Shown piece by piece: positions 13,172 to 19,726 of a stretch of 19,761 nt of DNA (position 1 is its first letter; each line of letters starts with the position of its first letter). Both the position numbers and the translations under genes were made by a program. Origin of the DNA: Clostridiales bacterium (GTDB taxonomy: Bacteria > Bacillota > Clostridia > Oscillospirales > QAKW01); assembly GCA_003343605.1 (NCBI GenBank), contig QAKW01000087.1, positions 1 through 19,761 on the forward strand, in the 5' to 3' direction. Below the pieces are notes generated by a model. The model did no database searches, had not been told where the DNA came from, and was given only the letters and a program-made list of their open reading frames with translations.

Positions 13172-14960
13172 ACGCAATACCTATGGGGTGGATGAAGAGC
13201 TGGAAACCCCGTTTAATATTAAAAACCTTGTACGCTGCAAACCCTATGTGCTGCATAACATCAAGCTGCTGATCGGCGGATTGATTTTCAGCATACTGGC
13301 AACTCTTTTCGGTCTTCTCGGCCCGTATTATACCAAAACAATCATCGACCGCTTCATCCCGGAGGGGAATATCCGGGCAGTGATCCTGATTGCCGTTCTT
13401 TATTTTATTACTTCCTGCCTTGCGGAGCTCTGCACCTTTTTCCAGTCTCTGCTCACATCCCGGGCCGGGCATGAAATTATTCATGAAATCCGGGTGGATA
13501 TTTTCGGCCATATTCAAAAGCTCTCGTTTAATTATTTCGATAGCCGCCCCCGGGGGAAAATCCTGATCCGGGTGGTGCATTATGTAAATAATGTAGCCGA
13601 TTTTCTCTCCAACGGCCTGATCAACATTGTTGTGCAGGGGCTGTCGATCTTTTTCATCCTGTTTTTTATGCTGTCGCTCAGCCCGAAGCTTACACTCTGC
13701 GTTATGTCCGGCCTTCCCTTTGTGATTCTTTATCTTGTGCTCATCAAAGGGCGGCAGCGCCGGGCATGGACCAACTGGAGCGCCAAAAACTCCAATACAA
13801 CCGCCTATATCAGCGAATCCATCAACGGGATGCAGATCACGCAGGCCTTCAACCGCGAGCAGGTCAACCGCGGAATCTTTAAAAACCTGCTGAATCAGCT
13901 GAATAAAGCGTTTATGAAGGCGGCCCGGATCAATCTGCTGATGCCGGTGCTGATTGAGAATATCACCCGCTTTGTCACCTGCTTTTTATATCTGATGGCG
14001 GTGATGTTCTTTACCAAAGAAAATTACAGCGCAGGCGTGATCATCGCCATGGCTTCTTATGCCGGGCGGTTCTGGGGGCCGATCCAGTCGATTGCGAATA
14101 TTTATAACAGCCTGATCAATACGGGCTCTTATCTGGAGCGGATTTTTGATACGATGGATGAAGAAATCGATATCAAAGATGAACCCGATGCCAAAGATCT
14201 CCCGCCGATTTCCGGGCAGGTAGATTATCAGGATGTAACGTTTGCCTATGAAGAGGGCATTCAGATTCTGGAGCATCTGGATCTTCACGTTGAGCCGGGC
14301 CAGAGCATTGCGCTGGTAGGGCCGACCGGCGCGGGGAAAAGCACGATTGTCAATATCCTTTGCCGGTTTTACGATATTCAGGAAGGCAAAATTCTGCTGG
14401 ACGGCCATGACATCCGCCATGCAACGCTGCGCTCACTCCGAAGCCAGATGGGCATCATGCTGCAGGACAGCTTTATTTTCACCGGAACCATCCGCGATAA
14501 TATCCGTTATGGAAAACTGGATGCCACCGATGATGAAATTATCCGCGCGGCCAAAACCGTTTGTGCGCATGATTTTATTATCCATACAGAAAACGGATAC
14601 GATACCGTAGTCAATGAAAAAGGCTCTGTGCTTTCCAGCGGCCAGCGCCAGCTGATCTGCTTTGCCAGGACGGTTCTCTCCAATCCTGCAATTCTGATCC
14701 TCGATGAGGCCACCTCTTCGATCGATACCGAAACGGAAAAGCTGGTGCAGCAGGGTATTGCCAATCTGCTCAAGGGGCGCACCTCGTTCATTATTGCGCA
14801 CCGCCTCTCCACGATTGCAAGCTGCGATCAGATTCTTTATATTGCCAATAAGGGCATTCAGGAAAAAGGCACCCATGAAGAGCTGCTGAAAAAGAAAGGG
14901 CTGTATTACAGCCTGTATACCGCCCAGCTCGAAGAAAGCGGCCGTGCCGCGGCGCTTTAA
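13164..14960 (+). CDS. Heterodimeric ABC exporter subunit with catalytic ATPase site
   Basis: This 598-residue half-transporter has six membrane helices (about 33-325) and an ATPase domain (about 352-590). Walker A is GPTGAGKS (386-393), Walker B ILDEATSSID has the catalytic Glu515, and the switch His is His546 (IIAHRLST). The signature is LSSGQ (490-494), one residue off LSGGQ. In the dimer, its intact Walker B and His pair with the intact LSGGQ of the first subunit to form the working site, while the other site is degenerate on both sides. This mirrors known heterodimeric exporters. The frame is open back to 13032, but the ATG at 13164 follows GAGGAGGTGG within the end of the first gene. 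The 8-bp overlap implies translational coupling and equal dosage. Confidence 0.93.
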   Translation: MAKRNTYGVDEELETPFNIKNLVRCKPYVLHNIKLLIGGLIFSILATLFGLLGPYYTKTIIDRFIPEGNIRAVILIAVLYFITSCLAELCTFFQSLLTSRAGHEIIHEIRVDIFGHIQKLSFNYFDSRPRGKILIRVVHYVNNVADFLSNGLINIVVQGLSIFFILFFMLSLSPKLTLCVMSGLPFVILYLVLIKGRQRRAWTNWSAKNSNTTAYISESINGMQITQAFNREQVNRGIFKNLLNQLNKAFMKAARINLLMPVLIENITRFVTCFLYLMAVMFFTKENYSAGVIIAMASYAGRFWGPIQSIANIYNSLINTGSYLERIFDTMDEEIDIKDEPDAKDLPPISGQVDYQDVTFAYEEGIQILEHLDLHVEPGQSIALVGPTGAGKSTIVNILCRFYDIQEGKILLDGHDIRHATLRSLRSQMGIMLQDSFIFTGTIRDNIRYGKLDATDDEIIRAAKTVCAHDFIIHTENGYDTVVNEKGSVLSSGQRQLICFARTVLSNPAILILDEATSSIDTETEKLVQQGIANLLKGRTSFIIAHRLSTIASCDQILYIANKGIQEKGTHEELLKKKGLYYSLYTAQLEESGRAAAL

Positions 14961-14965
14961 AAACC

Positions 14966-14999
14966 AAAAAACCGCCTGTGAAAGCAGGCGGTTTTTATT
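14966..14999. terminator. Bidirectional terminator between ABC operon and spo0A
   Basis: AAAAACCGCCTG (14967-14978) pairs with CAGGCGGTTTTT (14985-14996) around a 6-nt loop. T runs follow on both strands. Confidence 0.92.
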
Positions 15000-15003
15000 T
15001 GCT

Positions 15004-15786
15004 TTAAGAAGCAATTTTCCGGTCGAGCCGGATCCGTTCGGTCAGCATGGAGTTAAATTCACCGTTGGTCGGTTTTCCCTTAGAACTTTTTACCGTGAAC
15101 CCGAAAATGGAATTCAGTGTATCGATATCTCCACGGCCCCAGGCTACCTCAATGGCATGCCGGATGGCTCTTTCCACCCGCGAGGCCGTGGTATTATTGT
15201 TTTTTGCTACAGTAGGATAAAGGTCTTTGGTGATGGCTTTGAGCATATTGCGGTTTTCCAGCGAAAGGAGAATGGAATCCCGGATATAATCATAGCCGCG
15301 GATATGTGCCGGTACGCCAACCTCATGCATCAGATCTGCCACATACCGCTCCAGCTCAAAGCGGCCGTCATCCGGTATTTCTTCTACTCCGGCGCGTTTT
15401 TTATCAATAATTGCCATGAAGCGGTCCCGAATAAACTGATAGTCCAGCGGCGGCAGAATAAATAAATCTCCGCCGGCGTCCATCACCTGCTGTGCAAGCC
15501 GGTCGTTGGGCACCTGAGACATTACCGCAAGAACCGTATTTTTCCGGTACCCAACGCTCTTGAGGCTTTCAATTACCTCGTAGCTGCTGCGCCCCGGCAG
15601 AAAGCTATCCATCAGCACAACGTCCGGCTGCAGTTCGGTAATAACTCTTACCGCATCCAGCCCGCTGCCGCAAACGCCCAGTACTTCCATCCCCAGTTCC
15701 GTAAAACGGTCCCGGTTGTACCGCGCCGACTCTTCATCGGTCTGCAGCAGCACCAGCGTCATTTTCTCAAAGGTTTCGTTTAGCAT
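15004..15786 (-). CDS. spo0A: Sporulation master regulator Spo0A
   Basis: This 260-residue protein has an N-terminal receiver domain (about 8-128) and the C-terminal Spo0A DNA-binding domain (about 150-258). The C-terminal block is diagnostic: MHEVGVPAHIRGYDYIRD, LYPTVAKNNNTTASRVERA with the recognition helix, RHAIEVAWGRGDIDTLN, and GKPTNGEF near the end. When phosphorylated, Spo0A binds 0A boxes and starts sporulation. In the receiver, the phosphoacceptor Asp60 (VVLMDSFLPG), an acidic pair (Asp17/Glu18) and Ser90 are kept, but the conserved lysine after the fifth strand is replaced: FILPPLD in place of the usual LKPFD. The start is clear, with GAGGAGGAG 8 nt before the ATG. spoIVB, its usual neighbour, is not adjacent. 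A perfect 0A box lies upstream. Confidence 0.95.
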   Translation of the reverse strand: MLNETFEKMTLVLLQTDEESARYNRDRFTELGMEVLGVCGSGLDAVRVITELQPDVVLMDSFLPGRSSYEVIESLKSVGYRKNTVLAVMSQVPNDRLAQQVMDAGGDLFILPPLDYQFIRDRFMAIIDKKRAGVEEIPDDGRFELERYVADLMHEVGVPAHIRGYDYIRDSILLSLENRNMLKAITKDLYPTVAKNNNTTASRVERAIRHAIEVAWGRGDIDTLNSIFGFTVKSSKGKPTNGEFNSMLTERIRLDRKIAS

Positions 15787-15839
15787 TTTATGTACTCCTC
15801 CTCGTTGGGGCGTTGTTTCTTTTCGCCCCTTTCAACCAA

Positions 15840-15907
15840 ATGATACCAAATTAATTCGAATAATGTTGTCGAATCTTGTCTATGATTCAAAAAACGAAGT
15901 TTTTCCT
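15840..15907 (-). promoter_or_regulatory. spo0A control region with 0A box and sigma-H-like promoter
   Basis: A perfect 0A box TGTCGAA occupies 15867-15873 (plus-strand reading). On the minus strand, a sigma-H-like promoter can be drawn as AGGAAAA (15901-15907), 12 bp, GAAT (15885-15888). A second, Spo0A-activated sigma-A arrangement is also possible: TTCGAC (15868-15873, within the 0A box), 22 bp, TATCAT (15840-15845), with the long spacing known from B. subtilis spoIIG. Which is used cannot be decided from sequence. Confidence 0.55.
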
Positions 15908-15923
15908 TGATTATTTTAGTTTT

Positions 15924-16424
15924 TTATACTAAAACCTTGTTTTTGGCGCCTTTTTGTGGATCCTGCGGATTTTCCCGGTCTTTTTCCATAATATAATTTT
16001 TCATCTGCACACCCGCACGTCCTACAAATTGCTCCCGGATGACCCGATAACCGCGATGTTCAAAAAAGCCTTTAGCCGTGATGGAAGCATGGGTGGAAAT
16101 CCGGGATCCCTGAAATCGATCTTCCAGAAGATCGCAAAGCGCCTTTGCAACCCCCTGCCTCTGAAAATCATGCCTTACATAAAGACGGTCGAGATATCCG
16201 GTGGGATCCATATCGGCAAAGCCAATAATCCTGCCATTTTCTGTTGCCACCCAACTGTCATGCTGCATAAGTGAATCATTCCACGCTTCCGTAGCGGCCG
16301 GCTCCGGTGCCCAGGCGTTTTGTTGCTCCGGCGTATAATCGCGGGCATTCACCCGATGAACTGTTTCATAAAATAGCCGAGCAGTCTCCGCGCAATCCTC
16401 CGGTTTATATCGCCTGAGCTTCAT
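15924..16424 (-). CDS. GNAT family N-acetyltransferase
   Basis: This 166-residue protein has a GNAT fold. The N-terminal strand and helix (MKLRRYKPEDCAETARLF), the segment YTPEQQNAWAP (30-40, common in YafP-like members), the strand WVATENGRIIGFADM (58-72) and the acetyl-CoA pyrophosphate-binding motif QRQGVA (88-93) are visible, with GFFEHRGY (119-126) as the usual last helix-strand. It transfers an acetyl group from acetyl-CoA to an unidentified amine. The C-terminal 18 residues are polar and probably disordered. AGAGGGG precedes the ATG by 8 nt. It has a perfect-consensus promoter carrying the same operator-like element as the divergent S24 repressor gene, so it is probably under that repressor's control. 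A weak 7-bp inverted repeat (15914-15934) spans its stop codon; it lacks a T tract and spo0A follows downstream. Confidence 0.88.
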   Translation of the reverse strand: MKLRRYKPEDCAETARLFYETVHRVNARDYTPEQQNAWAPEPAATEAWNDSLMQHDSWVATENGRIIGFADMDPTGYLDRLYVRHDFQRQGVAKALCDLLEDRFQGSRISTHASITAKGFFEHRGYRVIREQFVGRAGVQMKNYIMEKDRENPQDPQKGAKNKVLV

Positions 16425-16466
16425 ATTTTAATCCCCTCTTCCTTACGTCCAATATTTTTAGATACA

Positions 16467-16477
16467 CACGTTATGTG
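16467..16477. promoter_or_regulatory. Operator-like site A, CAC-N5-GTG, at the GNAT promoter
   Basis: The sequence CAC GTTAT GTG lies at the predicted transcription start of the GNAT gene (near 16474). It has the same half-site spacing as the sites at the divergent repressor gene and overlaps a perfect 10-bp palindrome ATGTGCACAT (16473-16482). Confidence 0.5.
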
Positions 16478-16480
16478 CAC

Positions 16481-16509
16481 ATTATACACTTGTAGTAATC
16501 ACCTGTCAA
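16481..16509 (-). promoter_or_regulatory. Consensus sigma-A promoter of the GNAT gene
   Basis: On the minus strand, TTGACA (16504-16509) and TATAAT (16481-16486) are exactly 17 bp apart, a perfect match. Such a strong promoter beside an operator-like element fits a gene held off by a repressor. Confidence 0.9.
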
Positions 16510-16550
16510 GTAACTTTTTTGAATAATCTGTAAAAATTTCCAAATATAGA

Positions 16551-16593
16551 TACTTTTCGTGCTTTTTTCTTGACGTGTAAACACTTTTCGTGT
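16551..16593. promoter_or_regulatory. Operator-like sites B and C at the S24 repressor promoter
   Basis: Site C is ACACTTTTCGTGT (16581-16593), an imperfect palindrome with ACAC/GTGT arms, and it overlaps the spacer and first base of the -10. Site B is TACTTTTCGTG (16551-16561), sharing ACTTTTCGTG with site C and lying upstream of the -35. GTGTAAACAC (16575-16584) is a further perfect short palindrome between them. The layout is typical of an autorepressing HTH regulator. Confidence 0.6.
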
Positions 16594-16598
16594 ATAAT
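16570..16598 (+). promoter_or_regulatory. Sigma-A promoter of the S24 repressor gene
   Basis: TTGACG (16570-16575) and TATAAT (16593-16598) are 17 bp apart, followed by GAAGGAGGAAG before the ATG at 16622. Confidence 0.88.
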
Positions 16599-16621
16599 TT
16601 TGCCGAAGGAGGAAGTAAGAA

Positions 16622-17305
16622 ATGAACCCATTTGCCGAACGCTTAAAAAAATTGCGGTCTGATCAGCATCTCTCCCAAAATGCACTTGCCGGCTTTATCG
16701 GTGTTTCCAAAAGCAGTGTCAATATGTATGAACGGGGCGAACGGGAGCCGGGCTTCAATACCGTTGCGGCGATTGCAGATTATTTTAAGGTGGATATTGA
16801 TTATTTACTGGGAAAATCAGAATTTAAAAACAAAAATGAATGGCTTCAATCGGTTCACCAGCCTATAAAATCAGAAGAAACCGGCGTGATTCTGCGGGAA
16901 GATTCCGCCGCACCTGAAATCAGGCGGCTTCCTCTCCTGGAGGAGGTTTCCGGCGGAGAGCCGGTCTTTACACCCGGCGGGCGGGAATGTTGCCTGAATA
17001 CCGGTGCCGGCGTAAGTGCTGATTTTTGCATCAGAGCCAGGGGGGATAGTATGCAGGGCGCCCGGATCATGGATGGAGATCTGGTTTTTATCCGCAGGCA
17101 GCCCATGGTGGATAATGGAGAGATCGCCGCTGTTATCGTGGATGAAGACGCCTCACTCAAACGGGTTTATTATTATCCGAAAGATGAAAAGCTTTCGCTA
17201 AACGCCGAAAATCCGCGCTATGCGCCGCTGATCTATATTGGCGAAGAGCTGCGCCATGTTCGCATACTCGGCAAAGCGGTTGCGTTTCAAAGCCGGCTTC
17301 AATAA
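16622..17305 (+). CDS. XRE-family repressor with S24 (LexA/CI-like) autoprotease domain
   Basis: This 227-residue protein has an N-terminal HTH_3 domain (about 4-63, recognition region VSKSSVNMYERGER) and a C-terminal peptidase S24 domain (about 105-222). The Ser-Lys dyad is visible as Ser143 in ARGDSM and Lys180 in ASLKRVYYY. Aligned with LexA, the self-cleavage position falls in EEVSGGEP at Gly111-Gly112 rather than the common Ala-Gly. Such proteins repress genes until a stress signal (RecA-type DNA damage or another cue) triggers cleavage. Nothing phage-like is nearby, so it is probably a chromosomal stress regulator. Operator-like repeats cover its own promoter and that of the divergent GNAT gene. 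It ends in a clean terminator. Confidence 0.9.
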   Translation: MNPFAERLKKLRSDQHLSQNALAGFIGVSKSSVNMYERGEREPGFNTVAAIADYFKVDIDYLLGKSEFKNKNEWLQSVHQPIKSEETGVILREDSAAPEIRRLPLLEEVSGGEPVFTPGGRECCLNTGAGVSADFCIRARGDSMQGARIMDGDLVFIRRQPMVDNGEIAAVIVDEDASLKRVYYYPKDEKLSLNAENPRYAPLIYIGEELRHVRILGKAVAFQSRLQ

Positions 17306-17336
17306 AAAAGGAACCAATTTCAGTTGGTTCCTTTTT
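17305..17336. terminator. Bidirectional terminator between S24 repressor and MATE genes
   Basis: AAAAAGGAACCAA (17305-17317) pairs with 17324-17336 around the 6-nt loop TTTCAG. The A and T flanks allow it to work in both directions. Confidence 0.9.
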
Positions 17337-17384
17337 CTTTCCAGTTTCGTAGGCTTCAATACTGCAATTTTCCAGGCAGATTCG

Positions 17385-18692
17385 TTATTTATAAATAATG
17401 CCCTGCCGTTCAGAAATTTTCCAGAGCACCAGCGCAATAATAAGGCAGATAGCCTCCGCAACCGCAACAGTATACCAAACGAAGCCCTCCCCGAAAACCA
17501 ATGGAAGAATGTTGATGCAAAGAAAGTTCAATACCATGCTTCGGCACACATTGAGCAAAACCGCATACGGTGTCCTTTTGGTTGAAAACAGATAGGATGC
17601 AATTACCGCACTGGAGGCCGCAAATACATAATTCAAACAGTATTTCGGCAGAGATTGGGCCACAATTTCTACCGCTGCCGCATCCGCACCGAAAATGATA
17701 CAGATCGGCTTCCCGATCAAGAAGGTCAGGGCAAACAGGCCGATGCCTCCGATGATACTCATCGTCAGGCCATTTCTAAGATAATAACGCAGGCTCTTTT
17801 CATCTTTCGCGCCGTAACTTTGCCCGTAAAGAGGCTGAAGCCCCCCTGAAAGTCCATACATCAGAGAAGCGAACAGGGAACCGGCGTATCCAATAACAGA
17901 AAATGCATTTACATACGCATCACCAATTCCAATCAAAACGAGGTTCATGGAATAGGTTGTAATAGGGGCCGCAAACTGCGATACCATTTCAGGAAGTCCA
18001 CGCAGCAGAATCTTTCGGTACAGAGAAAACTCCACCTTAAACGTCCGGATCCGGAGCTTCCCTTTCTTACGCAGAAAATGCGTCAGCAAAATAAGTACGG
18101 CCAACACCTGCGAAGCGCCTGTTGCAAAAGCTGCGCCGCCGATCCCCTTCTGTAATGGATAAACCAGAAGCCAATCACCGAATATGTTTGCTCCCGTACA
18201 CACCAGAGAAGCGATTGTGGAAAGCTTTGGATCCCCATCGTTACGGCAGAAATTTGCAAGACAAGTAAAAAGCCCCGCCGGAATCAGGAAGAACGAATAC
18301 CAAAACACATACGCCGAAACCATCTGATGATAAGTTGCATTGGCCCCGAGTATGGTTGCCACCTGATTGGAAAAAGCGGTTCCCAATAAAGAAAGTACGG
18401 CAAATACAGCGATAATGACCGCCGTGGAATGCATAAACGCCTGATTTGCCCCGCGATCATCGCCACGCCCTAAGCGGATAGCGGCAACGGCCACGCCGCC
18501 GATGGTAAAAAGAACAGAAACAGCGCCAACCAACATAACAAAGGGCATCGCCAGGCTGACAGCTCCCAGGGCGTCAATCCCAACACCGTTGCCAACGAAC
18601 ATTCCGTCAACAATGGTCAGAATAAAAAAAGCCGCATTGCTTACCATCGATGGAATAATATATTTTCTGAGGTTTTTGCTCTGGTTGCTCAT
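17385..18692 (-). CDS. MATE family efflux transporter
   Basis: This 435-residue integral membrane protein has about twelve hydrophobic segments arranged as two homologous MatE halves, the standard length for the family. The N-terminal IVDGMFVGNGVGIDALGAVSLA (about 27-48) and the matching start of the second half (LRGLPEMVSQFAAPI and following) are characteristic. It exports cationic drugs, toxins or metabolites in exchange for Na+ or H+. It is most like the uncharacterized clostridial MATE branch, and its substrate is unknown. It starts 2 bp after the marR stop, with GGAGGAAA inside the end of marR, so the two genes form an operon and the MarR protein is the likely regulator. Confidence 0.92.
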   Translation of the reverse strand: MSNQSKNLRKYIIPSMVSNAAFFILTIVDGMFVGNGVGIDALGAVSLAMPFVMLVGAVSVLFTIGGVAVAAIRLGRGDDRGANQAFMHSTAVIIAVFAVLSLLGTAFSNQVATILGANATYHQMVSAYVFWYSFFLIPAGLFTCLANFCRNDGDPKLSTIASLVCTGANIFGDWLLVYPLQKGIGGAAFATGASQVLAVLILLTHFLRKKGKLRIRTFKVEFSLYRKILLRGLPEMVSQFAAPITTYSMNLVLIGIGDAYVNAFSVIGYAGSLFASLMYGLSGGLQPLYGQSYGAKDEKSLRYYLRNGLTMSIIGGIGLFALTFLIGKPICIIFGADAAAVEIVAQSLPKYCLNYVFAASSAVIASYLFSTKRTPYAVLLNVCRSMVLNFLCINILPLVFGEGFVWYTVAVAEAICLIIALVLWKISERQGIIYK

Positions 18693-18694
18693 AA

Positions 18695-19150
18695 TTATTT
18701 GTTTTCCTCCAGGATAGCCGTAATTTCTTTCTGAAAAAAATTAAACCGTTTTTCATAGACCGCCAAAAACAGCTCTCTTTCTTCCAAAGATATTTTTGCC
18801 ATCGCGTGTTCTTCCGCTTCCACCAACGGTTTCACACAGCGATTGCAAAGTGCTTCGCCCGCCTGCGTTAGTGCAACAGCCTTGTTGTTCCGCGGGCCAG
18901 GGCGCTGCGTCAGCGTTAAATAACCGTTTTTTACAAGCCTTGTGATCGCGGAATGAACCGTTTGCTTCGGTGTACAAAGTGCAATCGCCAGTTCATTCTG
19001 TGTAACCGGTTCATCGCCGGTATAAAGAGTATACAGCAGCCAGTACTGCGTGTCTGAAAAACCATACTTTGCAGCCAAATCGTGATATAATTCACTATAC
19101 TTATAATAAATACAGTTGTACTGCCTGCAATGTTCACGAACCTTTCTCAT
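18695..19150 (-). CDS. MarR family transcriptional regulator
   Basis: This 151-residue protein has the winged-helix core of MarR regulators: helix-turn-helix in NELAIALCTPKQTVHSAITR (52-71), NGYLTLTQ leading into the wing RPGPRNNKAVALTQAG (83-98), and flanking dimerization helices at both ends. It should bind as a dimer to an inverted repeat in its own promoter and release it on ligand binding, inducing the MATE pump encoded 2 bp downstream. Two candidate operators (ACCGAACGGT within the promoter spacer and CCGAAATCGG in the leader) are visible. The N-terminal region is Tyr- and Cys-rich (Cys8, Cys13), which might allow redox sensing, but that is speculation. The start is supported by GGGAGG about 8 nt upstream. 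Confidence 0.9.
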   Translation of the reverse strand: MRKVREHCRQYNCIYYKYSELYHDLAAKYGFSDTQYWLLYTLYTGDEPVTQNELAIALCTPKQTVHSAITRLVKNGYLTLTQRPGPRNNKAVALTQAGEALCNRCVKPLVEAEEHAMAKISLEERELFLAVYEKRFNFFQKEITAILEENK

Positions 19151-19169
19151 ACAGCGCCTCCCTCAAAAA

Positions 19170-19202
19170 CCGAAATCGGACTTTATAAGTATACCGAACG
19201 GT
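19170..19202. promoter_or_regulatory. Candidate MarR operators
   Basis: ACCG-AA-CGGT (19193-19202) lies within the promoter spacer and CCGA-AA-TCGG (19170-19179) lies in the leader. Both are short inverted repeats with an AA centre and a shared CCGAA core, spaced about two helical turns apart, as expected for repressor dimers blocking the marR-MATE promoter. Confidence 0.5.
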
Positions 19203-19216
19203 CTTATTTTTGTCAA
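19188..19216 (-). promoter_or_regulatory. Sigma-A promoter of the marR-MATE operon
   Basis: On the minus strand, TTGACA (19211-19216) and TATACT (19188-19193) are 17 bp apart. A palindrome fills much of the spacer. Confidence 0.88.
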
Positions 19217-19228
19217 GTTAAATATCAA

Positions 19229-19258
19229 GGGGGATTTCTCCTTTTGGAGAAATCCCCC
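19229..19258. repeat. Perfect 13-bp hairpin without T tract
   Basis: GGGGGATTTCTCC (19229-19241) pairs with 19246-19258 around TTTT. No T run follows on either strand, so it is not an ordinary terminator. It marks the left border of the gene-free, hairpin-rich right end. Confidence 0.7.
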
Positions 19259-19360
19259 CGATAAACAGATCGCTATTGTCGGCACATATTTTGTTCATTT
19301 ACCGCCAATTTATGAACCGCATAGTTTTTCCATATAAATTCCGGAGCCGTTGTCTTCTTC

Positions 19361-19631
19361 TCGCAAAAAGTTGGTAGCGACAGCGGCCCGTTGTGCGGGC
19401 GTTTACAACCAAACAGGGCCGCCGAGCGTGACTTTTTGCGAATGAGGAGGAGCAAGGGAGCGGGCGGATGTTTTCTTTGCAAAAGAAAACGGAGCAAAGC
19501 GTACTTTGCTTATAAAGACGGGGCCCCCGAAAAATCGCAAGATTTTTTGGGGATGAGGAGACGCAGCGGAATCAGCGCACCGGTGACTTTTTTCATAATA
19601 AAAAAGTCACCGCAAGCAAATGTAGCTTGCG
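19361..19631. repeat. Two tandem copies of a hairpin module (intergenic repeat element)
   Basis: Each copy consists of hairpin A, the linker ATGAGGAG-N2-GCA-N2-GGA, hairpin B and hairpin C. Copy 1: A has outer arms TCGCAAAAAGT 19361-19371 with 19431-19441, with nested stems at 19383-19389/19416-19422 and 19390-19394/19405-19409; linker from 19442; B 19470-19478/19482-19490; C 19493-19499/19504-19510. Copy 2: A 19525-19536/19541-19552 with a GCAA loop; linker from 19553; B 19581-19593/19600-19612; C 19611-19617/19625-19631. The linkers are 111 bp apart. No coding signal is convincing here. Confidence 0.7.
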
Positions 19632-19635
19632 GCGA

Positions 19636-19726
19636 CGTGGTGCACCATCAGGGACACTGCGGCTTTGCCGCCGTCCTGCTTGCCCACCCAACCGCCTCGC
19701 GGTTCGGTACCGGGCTGCGCACCACG
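19636..19726. repeat. Compound inverted repeat at the right edge
   Basis: Outer arms CGTGGTGC (19636-19643) and GCACCACG (19719-19726) enclose GCGGC-TTT-GCCGC (19659-19671), AACCGC-CTC-GCGGTT (19690-19704) and the palindrome CGGTACCG (19705-19712). It continues the hairpin-rich region and may extend beyond the window. Confidence 0.6.

Noticed and set aside
15914..15934. Terminator between the GNAT gene and spo0A
   Set aside because: The TTTTAGT/ACTAAAA stem is only 7 bp, AT-only in practice, and lacks a T tract on the minus strand, so readthrough into spo0A cannot be excluded.
16425..17305. Prophage immunity region around the S24 repressor
   Set aside because: No cro-like gene, integrase, attachment repeats or phage genes flank it; the divergent gene is an acetyltransferase.
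19273..19497. Minus-strand ORF (74 codons) in the right-end region
   Set aside because: It lies across inverted repeats, has no ribosome binding site or known motif, and its sequence is explained by the hairpins.
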